Assembly (NCBI GenBank): GCA_964591885.1 | Contig: CAZQCJ010000001.1 | Span: 1-26,728, forward strand | Source: CAZQCJ01 sp964591885 | GTDB lineage: Bacteria; Patescibacteriota; Microgenomatia; PFEM01; JAPLYW01 | DNA length: 26,728 bases | Reading direction: 5' to 3' | Shown here: positions 14,304 through 22,282 of the stretch, piece after piece | Layout: every line of letters starts with the position of its first letter | Numbering within the stretch: position 1 is the first letter of the stretch | The notes under the pieces: generated by a model | The model's input: only the letters and a program-made list of their open reading frames with translations | Databases searched by the model: none | What the model was told of the DNA's origin: nothing | Position numbers and translations under genes: made by a program

Positions 14304-16325
14304 ATGGATCTTCAAAAAAAAGTGGCTGATCTTTTTATGATAGGGCCGATTTATGCCAAAAGATTGGAAAAGCTGAATATTAAAACTGCTGAAGATCTGC
14401 TTTATCATTTTCCCTTCCGCTATGAAGATTATTCTTTAATTTCTCCCATCAATAAAGTCCAACCAGGAGAAACTGTCACTCTTAAGGGGGCAATTGTTGA
14501 AATTAAAAACCAATACACTCGTCACGGCAGAAAAATCCAAAAAGCTAAAATTTCTGATAAAAACGCGCAGATAGAAATTATCTGGTTTAATCAACCTTTT
14601 TTAGTTAAAACCCTGAAAGTGGGGGAGGAATACCGCTTTTCCGGTAAAATTGATTGGTTCGGACGGCAAAAAGTCATGCTCTCTCCTGATTATGAAAATC
14701 TTGCCAGTAAAATCCATACCGGCTGCTTAATTCCTATTTATCACGAAACCTACGGGATTACCTCTAAATGGCTCCGTTCAAAAATCGCTTGGTTAATAAA
14801 ACAAATAAAAATACCCCTAACTGATTTTATGCCGGAAATGATAAGAAAAAGTCATCAGCTTGAAGAATTTAACCAAGCTTTAAAAAATATTCACTTTCCG
14901 AAAGATATTAGAACGGCAAAGAAAGCCAAGGAAAGATTTGCTTTTGAAGAGCTTTTTTTGCTTCAGCTTGAGGCTTTACAGAGAAAAAAAGCCTGGCTTA
15001 AAGAAAAACTGGCTTTCAAATTCTCAATTGACCAAGAAAAGGTTTTAAAATTTACAGAAAATCTTCCTTTTGAATTAACTCAGGCCCAAAAAAGAGTTTG
15101 TCGTGAAATCTTAAAAGATTTAAGCCGAGACAAACCGATGAACCGGCTTTTACAAGGAGACGTCGGCAGCGGCAAAACAGTCATTGCTGCTTTAGGTATT
15201 TACCTTGCTTGGCTTAACAATACTCAATCGGCTCTAATGGCCCCAACCGAAATTCTAGCTCATCAGCATTACCAGACTTTAAAAAAATTGTTAGAACCTC
15301 TTGGCCTTAAAATTCTTCTCTTGACAGGCAGCTGGAAAAGTAAAAATAATGATTTTGACGCCTTAATCGGCACCCATGCTTTAATCCACAAAAGAGCCCA
15401 GTTTAAAAAGCTGGGTTTGGTTGTTATTGATGAACAACAGCGTTTTGGCGTAAAACAAAGAGCTAGATTAATCCAAAAAGCCAATTTACCAAAGCAAATG
15501 TCACCACATATTTTAACAATGACTGCAACACCCATTCCTAGAACTATTGCTTTAACTTTATATGGTGACTTGAATCTTTCTGTTTTAGATGAGATGCCGC
15601 TTGGCCGCCAGAAAATTAAAACTTGGCTTGTTCCTCCTCAGAAAAGAAACAACGCTTATGAATGGATAAGAAAAAGAGTTAAAGACAGCGACGAACAGGC
15701 TTTTATCATTTGTCCTTTGATTGAAGAATCGGAAACACTACAATCAGTTAAAGCAACTAAGGTTGAATTTGAAAACCTTTCCAAAAAAGTTTTTCCTGAT
15801 TTAAAACTAGGTTTGCTCCATGGTCAAATGAAAAGTCAGGAAAAAAACAAGGTTATGGAGAAGTTTAAGGAGGGTCTTTTAGATATCCTGGTGGCAACGC
15901 CGGTAGTAGAGGTGGGAATTGATATCCCTCGAGCAACTATCATGGTTATTGAAGGGGCAGAAAGATTTGGTTTATCACAACTCCACCAGCTTCGTGGTCG
16001 CGTCGGTCGGGGTAATAAGGAGTCTTTTTGTCTTTTATTCACCCCATTGATTTCAGGCAAATCTTTCGAACGCATTAAGGCCTTGGAAAAAATAAACATC
16101 GGCTCACAATTGGCTGAATTGGATTTGAGATTAAGAGGTCCAGGAGAAATTTACGGAACTGCCCAACATGGTTTTCTTAATTTAAAGATTGCTTCTTTTG
16201 CGGACTTATCTCTAATTGAAATAACTAAAAAGGCCGCTCTTGATATTTTCCCAAAAATCAGCCAATATCCTCTCTTGCAAGCTAAGCTTAAAAAAGATAA
16301 AATAAAAGATATTGAACCAAATTAA
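14304..16325 (+). CDS. recG: ATP-dependent DNA helicase RecG
   Basis: RecG remodels stalled forks and Holliday junctions; 673 residues is the normal length. The N-terminal wedge/OB domain (PFRYEDYSLISPINKVQPGETVTLKG onward) is followed by two helicase domains. Motif I is GDVGSGKT, motif II DEQQRFG, motif III TATPIPRT, and motif VI GRVGRG, with the RecG-type ATPVVEVGIDIPRATIMVIE between. It follows the 35-residue ORF after 6 nt and is followed by rpmF after 3 nt, so it is part of a longer operon. Confidence 0.95.
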   Translation: MDLQKKVADLFMIGPIYAKRLEKLNIKTAEDLLYHFPFRYEDYSLISPINKVQPGETVTLKGAIVEIKNQYTRHGRKIQKAKISDKNAQIEIIWFNQPFLVKTLKVGEEYRFSGKIDWFGRQKVMLSPDYENLASKIHTGCLIPIYHETYGITSKWLRSKIAWLIKQIKIPLTDFMPEMIRKSHQLEEFNQALKNIHFPKDIRTAKKAKERFAFEELFLLQLEALQRKKAWLKEKLAFKFSIDQEKVLKFTENLPFELTQAQKRVCREILKDLSRDKPMNRLLQGDVGSGKTVIAALGIYLAWLNNTQSALMAPTEILAHQHYQTLKKLLEPLGLKILLLTGSWKSKNNDFDALIGTHALIHKRAQFKKLGLVVIDEQQRFGVKQRARLIQKANLPKQMSPHILTMTATPIPRTIALTLYGDLNLSVLDEMPLGRQKIKTWLVPPQKRNNAYEWIRKRVKDSDEQAFIICPLIEESETLQSVKATKVEFENLSKKVFPDLKLGLLHGQMKSQEKNKVMEKFKEGLLDILVATPVVEVGIDIPRATIMVIEGAERFGLSQLHQLRGRVGRGNKESFCLLFTPLISGKSFERIKALEKINIGSQLAELDLRLRGPGEIYGTAQHGFLNLKIASFADLSLIEITKKAALDIFPKISQYPLLQAKLKKDKIKDIEPN

Positions 16326-16328
16326 AAA

Positions 16329-16463
16329 ATGGGAGCACAACCTAAAAGAAAACATTCTACCTATCGAAAAGGCAAAAGAAGAGTGGCTTTAAAACGGCGC
16401 TTTTTAAAATCGGTGAGTCGCCAAATGGCAGGAATTAAAAATAAAAATGAAAACGCCGTTTGA
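16329..16463 (+). CDS. rpmF: 50S ribosomal protein bL32, short form without zinc ribbon
   Basis: The ORF has 44 codons, starts 3 nt after recG and overlaps nusB by 17 bp in another frame. The protein begins MGAQPKRKHSTYRKGKRR, matching the conserved N-terminus of bL32 (M-A/G-x-PKRK-S-x-x-R). The usual second half with two CxxC zinc knuckles is missing: there are no cysteines, and after FLKSVSRQ the sequence ends in an unrelated tail. At 44 residues it is shorter than the usual 55-60. The position beside nusB and rnc supports a translation/RNA role. Confidence 0.75.
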   Translation: MGAQPKRKHSTYRKGKRRVALKRRFLKSVSRQMAGIKNKNENAV

Positions 16464-16806
16464 TCCACGTCATAAAAAACGCGAAGAAACTGTCCAGGAC
16501 CTTTTTAGTTTTTCTTTTCAAAAAGAAAATAACCCTCAAAGCGAGATTGGGAAAAAGATAAAAAAAGTACTCAAAAAAATTGATAAGACTATTACTATGG
16601 CTGCGCCGGAATGGCCGCTGGAACAGATTAACAAAATTGACCTGGCTATTTTAAGGCTGGCTATTTGGGAATTAACCATTAAACAAAAAGAGCCACCTAA
16701 GGTAATTATTGATGAGGCGATTGAGCTAGGAAAAACCTATGGCAGTGAAAAAAGTTCCTCTTTTATCAATGGTGTTTTAGGAACTGTCTTTAAAAATCTT
16801 AAATGA
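16447..16806 (+). CDS. nusB: Transcription antitermination factor NusB
   Basis: NusB pairs with NusE (uS10) on boxA RNA to keep RNA polymerase elongating on rRNA operons. The 119 residues are somewhat short for the family (usually ~130-150). The N-terminal RNA-binding arm is reduced (FDPRHKKREETVQDLFSFSF). The C-terminal part is typical: WPLEQINKIDLAILRLAIWEL, PPKVIIDEAIELGKTYGSEKSSSFINGVLG. It overlaps rpmF upstream by 17 bp and rnc downstream by ATGA. Confidence 0.9.
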   Translation: MKTPFDPRHKKREETVQDLFSFSFQKENNPQSEIGKKIKKVLKKIDKTITMAAPEWPLEQINKIDLAILRLAIWELTIKQKEPPKVIIDEAIELGKTYGSEKSSSFINGVLGTVFKNLK

Positions 16807-17495
16807 ACTTCGAAGAATTAGAAAAAAATCTGGGTTTTAAATTTAGAAGACCAAACCTCTTAAAAGAGGCTTTAACTCACCGCTCTTATTTAAATGAGTT
16901 TAGAAAACAGAAGATTCAGTCCAACGAAAGGCTTGAATTTCTCGGTGATGCAGTTCTGTCGCTTGTTGTTTCCAACTGGTTGTTTAAAAAATTTCCTCAC
17001 TTTCCCGAAGGGAAATTGACTAATCTTCGCTCAAATTTAGTTAAAACAGGTTCCTTAGCTCAAATTGCCCAAAAACTAAAAATTGGGGAACATCTATTGT
17101 TAAGCAAGGGAGAGAAAGAAAGCCAAGGGCAAAAAAATCCCACTCTTCTAGCTAACACTCTGGAAGCAATTATCGGAGCTCTTTTTCTTGATCAGGGATC
17201 AAAAACAGTTGAAATTTTTATCCGTGAGAACTTCGAATTTTTATTAAAAGAGATATTACGTTCCGGACGCTTAAAGGATTACAAAAGTTTGCTCCAGGAA
17301 AAAACTCAAGCCCAAATGGACCAATCGCCAATTTATAAAACAGCTAAAGAAAAAGGGCCAGAACATAACAAAATTTTTACAGTTAATGTTTTAGTTAAAA
17401 ATGTTATTCTTGCCACTGGCATTGGGAAGAGTAAACAAAAAGCTCAGGAAGAAGCGGCTAAAAAAGCTCTTGAAAATTTGGCTTTAAAAAAGTAA
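16803..17495 (+). CDS. rnc: Ribonuclease III
   Basis: This double-strand-specific endoribonuclease matures rRNA and other structured RNAs; 230 residues is the normal length. The catalytic domain has the signature NERLEFLGDAVLSLVV (41-56) with its Glu and Asp metal ligands, and a second site in TLEAIIGALFLDQG. A C-terminal dsRNA-binding domain runs from DYKSLLQEKTQAQ to KAQEEAAKKALENL. Translation is coupled to nusB by an ATGA overlap. Its stop codon TAA is part of the -10 of the rpsP promoter. Confidence 0.95.
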   Translation: MNFEELEKNLGFKFRRPNLLKEALTHRSYLNEFRKQKIQSNERLEFLGDAVLSLVVSNWLFKKFPHFPEGKLTNLRSNLVKTGSLAQIAQKLKIGEHLLLSKGEKESQGQKNPTLLANTLEAIIGALFLDQGSKTVEIFIRENFEFLLKEILRSGRLKDYKSLLQEKTQAQMDQSPIYKTAKEKGPEHNKIFTVNVLVKNVILATGIGKSKQKAQEEAAKKALENLALKK

Positions 17496-17498
17496 AAT
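17470..17498 (+). promoter_or_regulatory. Leaderless-type promoter for rpsP-khpA
   Basis: TTGAAA (17470-17475), exactly 17 bp, then TAAAAT (17493-17498), with 6 nt to the rpsP ATG. Each hexamer differs from consensus at a single position. The rnc stop codon TAA (17493-17495) is the first half of the -10. Confidence 0.65.
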
Positions 17499-17504
17499 TT
17501 AAAC

Positions 17505-17729
17505 ATGATTAAAATAAGATTAGCGCGAACCGGCAGTAAAAACCTACCTTCCTATCGAATTGTCGCTAGCGAAAGACGCAGCAAAAGAGACAACAAAAAT
17601 CTGGCTGTTTTAGGTTTTTATGATCCTAAAACCAAACCGCCAACAATCAAAATCAACCAGGTTTTATTAAATTCCTGGCTTAAAAAGGGAGCTCAATTAA
17701 CTCCTGCTGTTAAGAAATTAATCAATTAA
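17505..17729 (+). CDS. rpsP: 30S ribosomal protein bS16
   Basis: The protein has 74 residues and matches bS16: MIKIRLARTGSKNLPSYRIVASERRSKRD, then LAVLGFYDPKTKPPTIKIN and SWLKKGAQLTPAVKKL. It binds 16S rRNA early in 30S assembly. It starts 9 nt after rnc, with a near-consensus promoter ending 6 nt before the ATG, and is followed by khpA, the usual partner in many bacteria. Confidence 0.95.
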   Translation: MIKIRLARTGSKNLPSYRIVASERRSKRDNKNLAVLGFYDPKTKPPTIKINQVLLNSWLKKGAQLTPAVKKLIN

Positions 17730-17738
17730 TCAATTGAA

Positions 17739-17969
17739 ATGAAAAAGCTTCTTGAATTTTTACTAAAAGCTATTGTTGAACACCCTGAAGATGTTGTGGT
17801 GGAGAAGAAAGAAGAAGACGAACAGCTTAATTTAAATATTCAGCTAAATCCTGAAGATATTAAAATTGTCATTGGCAAAAACGGTAGAACCATCAAAGCT
17901 TTAAGAGAAATTTTAAAAATAAGGGCTTTTAAAGAAAGAAAAAAGGTCAACCTTAACCTTAACCAATAA
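17739..17969 (+). CDS. khpA: KH-domain RNA-binding protein KhpA
   Basis: The protein has 76 residues and a single KH domain. It begins KKLLEFLLKAIVEHPEDVVVEKKE and has the RNA-binding GxxG loop in IGKNGRTIKALREIL (about residues 47-61). KhpA (YlqC) binds many RNAs, usually with KhpB, and is typically encoded beside rpsP, as here (9-nt gap). Its stop codon is separated from the convergent pilO stop by a single base. Confidence 0.92.
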   Translation: MKKLLEFLLKAIVEHPEDVVVEKKEEDEQLNLNIQLNPEDIKIVIGKNGRTIKALREILKIRAFKERKKVNLNLNQ

Positions 17970-17970
17970 T

Positions 17971-18687
17971 TTAAGGAGAGAAAAGATTTTCCTTGCCAAC
18001 CGGTAGATTGGGCAAAATTGAGTCACTCCCCAAAAAAGTAAATTCATTAAGAAGACGATTAAAAACTTTTTCCTCTTCATTGGTAATATTAATTAATTGC
18101 TGTTCTGTTTTCCCTAAGTTTTTAGGAAAGGGAAGAAAATAGGCTTCAATTTCTATTCTGGCTTCTGGAATTTCCATTTTTTTCTGTGAAATAGAAACGT
18201 TCCTAACTTTCATTAGAGGGGCCGCTGATTGAATTTGGTTAATAAAATTATTTATCATTTTTATCTCGCCAATTAAACCGACATTAATCTTAAAAAAGGG
18301 CATGGTTGTATCTTTGGCTGTCTTTTGTGTCAAACTAACTTCAGTAATTTCACCGATATCACCAATAGTAATATTGCTAACAATTAAATTATTATTAAGA
18401 GCAAGGCTTTTTATTGTCCCTAAGTTCTCTGGGACATTTTTTTCCGCCGGTAAAACAGACAACGCCACGCTAACTTTTTCCGAGAATTCAACCTGAGCTA
18501 AGCCTTCTAAGGCCGCCAGCTTTTTGGTTAGATTAACCAAAGTTTTTTTATCTTTAAATGACTGCTGACGCAAATCAATAATGGCTTGCATTTTTGGAAC
18601 AAGGACAAAAACAGTAACTACTAAAATCAATAGAATGATTAAGCCTGATAAAGTAAATTGTTTTAAATTTTTAAGATTGATTTTCAT
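17971..18687 (-). CDS. pilO: Type IV pilus assembly protein PilO-like
   Basis: The protein has 238 residues: one N-terminal membrane helix (about 13-33), a short coiled coil (LRQQSFKDKKTLVNLTKKLAALE region) and a mixed alpha/beta periplasm-side domain. This architecture and the place after pilM and pilN identify it as PilO-like; sequence identity in this family is low. PilO with PilN forms the inner-membrane alignment complex of type IV pilus machines. A long C-terminal extension (about residues 195-238, LINITNEEEKVFNRLLNEF) follows the domain. The gap to pilN is 4 nt. Confidence 0.7.
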   Translation of the reverse strand: MKINLKNLKQFTLSGLIILLILVVTVFVLVPKMQAIIDLRQQSFKDKKTLVNLTKKLAALEGLAQVEFSEKVSVALSVLPAEKNVPENLGTIKSLALNNNLIVSNITIGDIGEITEVSLTQKTAKDTTMPFFKINVGLIGEIKMINNFINQIQSAAPLMKVRNVSISQKKMEIPEARIEIEAYFLPFPKNLGKTEQQLINITNEEEKVFNRLLNEFTFLGSDSILPNLPVGKENLFSP

Positions 18688-18691
18688 TAAG

Positions 18692-19243
18692 TTAAACCCT
18701 TGTCTCTAAAAGAATTGTAAAAATATAGCTAGCATCATTTTCATTCTTAGCAAGGTTAGAAAGAATGATGCTTGAAAAAATCTGCTCAGCTTCTTTGCTG
18801 GTTAAACTGTCCAATAATTGTCCAAGGGCAATAACATCTAAAGCTTCACCTGAAAATTTAATCTTCCCCTCTGGAGATAAAGAGAGATCTCTAATAGCCA
18901 CTCCTTGAGTTCTGCTGTCAAAATAATCCAACAAGACAATGAAATCTACTTCTCTTTGCCCATCAAAGAATTTCAACAGAACAGAAAGTCTTTCTTTCAA
19001 AACTACCTGCAGGGTCTCTATTTCTTTTAAATCTTCTATCTTATTTTTCTTTAAAGCAATTTCATTGGTTGTTTTTCTTACATTTGTGTTTAAGTAAAAA
19101 CTATAGGAAAAGAAAGCAGCTACCACTAAACAATAGACTAAGAGCAGAAGAATACTCAAGGCTTTAACCATCCGTAAAAGCTTAAGTCTCTTTTCTCTCT
19201 CGCCCCTAGCTCCTTTAAGAAAGTCAATCTCTTGCCTCATCAA
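18692..19243 (-). CDS. pilN: Type IV pilus assembly protein PilN-like
   Basis: The protein has 183 residues. The N-terminal cytoplasmic segment starts MMRQEIDFLKG, resembling the PilN motif (normally INLLP-like) that docks in the PilM groove. A membrane helix (about 27-50) is followed by a coiled coil (TNEIALKKNKIEDLKEIETLQVVLKERL) and a small alpha/beta domain. Its ATG overlaps the pilM stop as ATGA, giving tight coupling. PilN links cytoplasmic PilM to PilO. Confidence 0.72.
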   Translation of the reverse strand: MMRQEIDFLKGARGEREKRLKLLRMVKALSILLLLVYCLVVAAFFSYSFYLNTNVRKTTNEIALKKNKIEDLKEIETLQVVLKERLSVLLKFFDGQREVDFIVLLDYFDSRTQGVAIRDLSLSPEGKIKFSGEALDVIALGQLLDSLTSKEAEQIFSSIILSNLAKNENDASYIFTILLETRV

Positions 19244-20256
19244 ATCTCCTTCATCGCCAAACCGCTGGCAATTGCATATAAGGGTAACTCTTGAGGGGGG
19301 ATTTTTTTAACCAAGACATCTTTAACCACTGAAACGAAGGGATTGCCAATCTGAATTTCCAGATTAAGTTTTTTGGCCAGAAAAGAAGCTATGTCTGGTA
19401 AACTGGCTGTTCCTCCAGTCAAAATAATCCTTTTTATATTCTTCTTCTTCTCTAATTGATGAAATTGAATTATTTTCTCCATTTCGGCAACCATAATTTC
19501 AATAACCGGTATTAGAGAATTAATCATTTTCCCTTCCAATTTTTCCGGGTCAGCTCCATAAGCCCTTTTGTAAGCCTCAGCCTGATTAATATCTAAATTT
19601 AAACCAGCCGCTACTGCTCTTGTAAAAGATTCACCGGCAGTAGCAATTGAACGAACAAAAATAATTTGCCCATTTTCAACAACAGCCAAGTCAGTAGCTC
19701 TTGCCCCTAAATCAACAATCATGGTAATATCTGGCCCTGGAGTTATCAAACTGCGAGCAACAGCCATAATTTCTAGTTCTAAACTTAAAGGGTTAAGACC
19801 AGCAGCTTTTAAAACCGCTACCATACGATCAATCAGACGGTTGGGAGCTGCGGCTAAAAGAACCTCAATTTTTCCCTTACCGTTTTCTTTTGTTTCACCA
19901 ATAATCTGGTGTGTTAGAGTAACTTCATTTAAAGGAATAGGCACATATTGCTCAGCTTCCCATTTAAGAGCAGAGATTAACTCGTCCTTAGAAAGCTTAG
20001 GCAAACTAATCACCTGAGTAAAAACTTGGTCTTGAGGTAAAGATGAAACAACATTTCTAACGCCAACTTTTGTCTCCTGATGAAGTTTTTTAATAATATT
20101 TGATAAGACAGTCAAGTCATTTTCAGACTCAGAAAGAATTCCTTTTTGGGTAGAAGGAGCTGTTCCCAAAGCCATTAAACGGCGCTGATTACCGCTTTTG
20201 CTTATTTTAACAATTTTAACTTGATGGGAACCAATATCTAGACCAAAAAATTCCAT
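19240..20256 (-). CDS. pilM: Type IV pilus assembly protein PilM, actin-like ATPase
   Basis: This is a cytoplasmic actin-fold protein of 338 residues, the usual PilM size. The first phosphate loop is in FFGLDIGSHQVKIVKIS. The second is in IVDLGARATDLAVVENG, and the adenosine motif is in IILTGGTASLPDIASFLAKKL. The family segment SLPQDQVFTQVISLPKLSKDEL followed by LKWEAEQYVPIPLNEV is characteristic of PilM. It begins 11 nt after the PilX-like gene and overlaps pilN by 4 nt. Confidence 0.9.
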   Translation of the reverse strand: MEFFGLDIGSHQVKIVKISKSGNQRRLMALGTAPSTQKGILSESENDLTVLSNIIKKLHQETKVGVRNVVSSLPQDQVFTQVISLPKLSKDELISALKWEAEQYVPIPLNEVTLTHQIIGETKENGKGKIEVLLAAAPNRLIDRMVAVLKAAGLNPLSLELEIMAVARSLITPGPDITMIVDLGARATDLAVVENGQIIFVRSIATAGESFTRAVAAGLNLDINQAEAYKRAYGADPEKLEGKMINSLIPVIEIMVAEMEKIIQFHQLEKKKNIKRIILTGGTASLPDIASFLAKKLNLEIQIGNPFVSVVKDVLVKKIPPQELPLYAIASGLAMKEI

Positions 20257-20267
20257 AGGGCAGTTTT

Positions 20268-21107
20268 CTACTTAACTAAATCACTTTCAGAAAACAAAAC
20301 ATAATCAAAAATTTCAGGTGGAGCTTGAAAAAATTGGCATTGACGAATTTTTCTTGTTACGTCTGAAACTTGAACGCTAGCTATTGATTCGTAACATTTA
20401 CCCTGTTCAGGCAAATCGCTGTTTGCCTGAATAACAATTGGCTGTAAATCAGTATTATATAAAAGCTTTAATCTCAAAAGATAGGGGATATCATTGACTC
20501 CTAAGTTAAAAAAACCGCTACCTAAATCAATTTCTTTACCAAAAGCCAGTCCAGGAGTACAATTATCACCATTTTTATCTAGACTTTCATCAAAACCAAC
20601 AGTTCTTCCGTTAACCGGATCATAACCCTGACGAATAACTTTATATTCTCCTAAAGAATTTTTATAAACTAAAGCTAACTCTAAAGCTGGTGTTGAATCA
20701 TTCAAGGTAGTACTATCACCCCAACAAAGCGTTATCTGTCCATCATAAGGAAAATGAGTTTCAGGGCTGAAAGCGCCTTCTTCTGTGTGTCCAATAAGCC
20801 AGACGTTAGCTAATTCACCGCTGGGAAATTTTGATCCGCCAAAATCAAATTCATCACTGTTCCCCTGGATTATCTCTGTAACATCAGCTGTAATTTCTCC
20901 AATTGTTACATTAGTTGCCGAGCCAGCCTTAAGGGATTCTTCAATACCAGCCTCGGCCACAGAAAAGGCGCGAGCTGACTCTTCTTCTTGTTGGGAAATC
21001 TTAATATTGGTGATTGAATAAGAAGCAACGGCTAGACCAATAGTTAAAATCACTGCCATTACTAATAAAATTACTAGTAAACTCTGGCCGGAATTATTTT
21101 TGGACAT
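20268..21107 (-). CDS. PilX-like pilus protein with pilin-type N-terminus
   Basis: The protein has 279 residues. A short leader MSKNNSG is followed by QSLLVILLVMAVILTIGLAVAS, a pilin-like helix with Gln instead of Phe at +1 and no Glu at +5, then SITNIKISQQEEESARAFSVAEAGIEESLKAG. The AFSVAEAGIEESL segment is typical of PilX N-terminal proteins. The rest is a beta-rich exported domain with several cysteines (e.g. LCWGDS, DNCTPG, GKCYES). It is the first gene of the pilM-pilN-pilO group and probably encodes a minor pilin or assembly factor. Confidence 0.7.
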   Translation of the reverse strand: MSKNNSGQSLLVILLVMAVILTIGLAVASYSITNIKISQQEEESARAFSVAEAGIEESLKAGSATNVTIGEITADVTEIIQGNSDEFDFGGSKFPSGELANVWLIGHTEEGAFSPETHFPYDGQITLCWGDSTTLNDSTPALELALVYKNSLGEYKVIRQGYDPVNGRTVGFDESLDKNGDNCTPGLAFGKEIDLGSGFFNLGVNDIPYLLRLKLLYNTDLQPIVIQANSDLPEQGKCYESIASVQVSDVTRKIRQCQFFQAPPEIFDYVLFSESDLVK

Positions 21108-21114
21108 TAATCTT

Positions 21115-21143
21115 ATTTAAAGATAAAAAACCTATGATGTCAA
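21115..21143 (-). promoter_or_regulatory. Promoter of the PilX-like/pilM/pilN/pilO operon
   Basis: On the minus strand a perfect TTGACA (21143-21138), a 17-bp spacer and TTAAAT (21120-21115), followed by 7 nt to the ATG at 21107. Transcription would start at or one base from the start codon. Confidence 0.65.
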
Positions 21144-21166
21144 GTTTATTCTTTAATACAAATAGC

Positions 21167-21195
21167 TTTACTTTCTAAGTTGGAAATGATATAAA
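21167..21195 (+). promoter_or_regulatory. Leaderless-type promoter of the polyprenyl synthase gene
   Basis: TTTACT (21167-21172), a 17-bp spacer and TATAAA (21190-21195), with TGA (21187-21189) forming an extended -10. The ATG at 21203 follows after 7 nt. It is arranged divergently with the pilus promoter in the same 95-bp gap, without overlap. Confidence 0.6.
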
Positions 21196-21202
21196 ACCAT
21201 TT

Positions 21203-22264
21203 ATGGACTTCACAAAAGTCTTAGAAGCCAAAAAGAAAATTGTTTGGCAAGAAATTGAAAAATATTTGCAAAAACCCCTTCACCTTACAGGGCCACTTAA
21301 AATAAGCAAAAAATATCAAAAAGAAGTTAATTTTCATTGGAAAATTGTTAGCGATTATCCTCAAAGAAAAGGAAAGTATTTAAGACCAACGCTTTTATTA
21401 TTAACCGCTCAAGCTATGGGTTTCCCAGAGAAAAAAGCTATTAGAACCGCTGCGGCCATGCAAACATCTGAAGATTGGATTCTAGCTCATGATGATTTTG
21501 AAGACAATTCTTTAGAACGTAGAGGCAAACTTACACTTCACCGCCTTTATAGCCCAGAGTTAGCTGTTAATGCGGCTGATGCTCTCCATATTATTATGTG
21601 GAAAATATTAAAAGACAATGAAAAAATTTTAGGTTCAAGAAAAACTTCTGCCATTATGGATGAATTCTATCAAATGTTAACTAAAACATGCTTAGGACAA
21701 ACTGCAGAGATAAAATGGACTCAAGAAAACAAAGAGAAGTTTAATGACAAAGATATCTTCTTTATCCTAGATGGTAAAACGGTTTACTACAGCATTGCCG
21801 GACCAATGCGACTGGGAGCAATTTTAGCTGGAGCTAATAAAAAACAACTTGAATTAATCTACGAATTTGCTCAACCTTTGGGCTATTGCTTCCAAATTAG
21901 AGATGACTTATTAGATTTAACTTCTGATTTCGCCGGTTTTAAAAAACAGAAAGGCAACGATATTTATGAAGGGAAAAGAACAATTATGCTATCTCACCTT
22001 TTACGTACTATTAAAGGTCAAGAAAAGAAAAAATTACTGCAAATTATGAAAAAGACGAGAGATAATAAAACGAAGGAAGAAGTTAATTGGACACTTAAAA
22101 TAATGAAAAAATATGGTAGTTTAGAATACGGAGAAAAATTAGCCGCAAAATTAGCCAAACAAGCAAAGGGTATTTTTGAGGAAAAACTGGATTTTCTTTC
22201 CCACCAACCTGCCAGAAGCCAACTTATCGCCGGTATTGATTTCGTTCTAAAAAGAAAATATTAA
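21203..22264 (+). CDS. Trans-isoprenyl diphosphate synthase
   Basis: This all-helical prenyltransferase of 353 residues condenses isopentenyl diphosphate with an allylic diphosphate. RKGKYLRPTLLLL corresponds to the GKRLRP substrate-binding motif. The first Asp-rich motif is HDDFEDNSLERRG (DDxxD), and the second is IRDDLLDLTSDF (DDxxD) followed by KGNDIYEGKRTIML. Chain length cannot be fixed from these residues. No other isoprenoid gene is in the window, so precursors may be made elsewhere in the genome or imported. It stands alone on the plus strand between pilus operons and is convergent with the last prepilin gene. Confidence 0.88.
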   Translation: MDFTKVLEAKKKIVWQEIEKYLQKPLHLTGPLKISKKYQKEVNFHWKIVSDYPQRKGKYLRPTLLLLTAQAMGFPEKKAIRTAAAMQTSEDWILAHDDFEDNSLERRGKLTLHRLYSPELAVNAADALHIIMWKILKDNEKILGSRKTSAIMDEFYQMLTKTCLGQTAEIKWTQENKEKFNDKDIFFILDGKTVYYSIAGPMRLGAILAGANKKQLELIYEFAQPLGYCFQIRDDLLDLTSDFAGFKKQKGNDIYEGKRTIMLSHLLRTIKGQEKKKLLQIMKKTRDNKTKEEVNWTLKIMKKYGSLEYGEKLAAKLAKQAKGIFEEKLDFLSHQPARSQLIAGIDFVLKRKY

Positions 22265-22282
22265 AATTAAGTAGGCGAGCAA

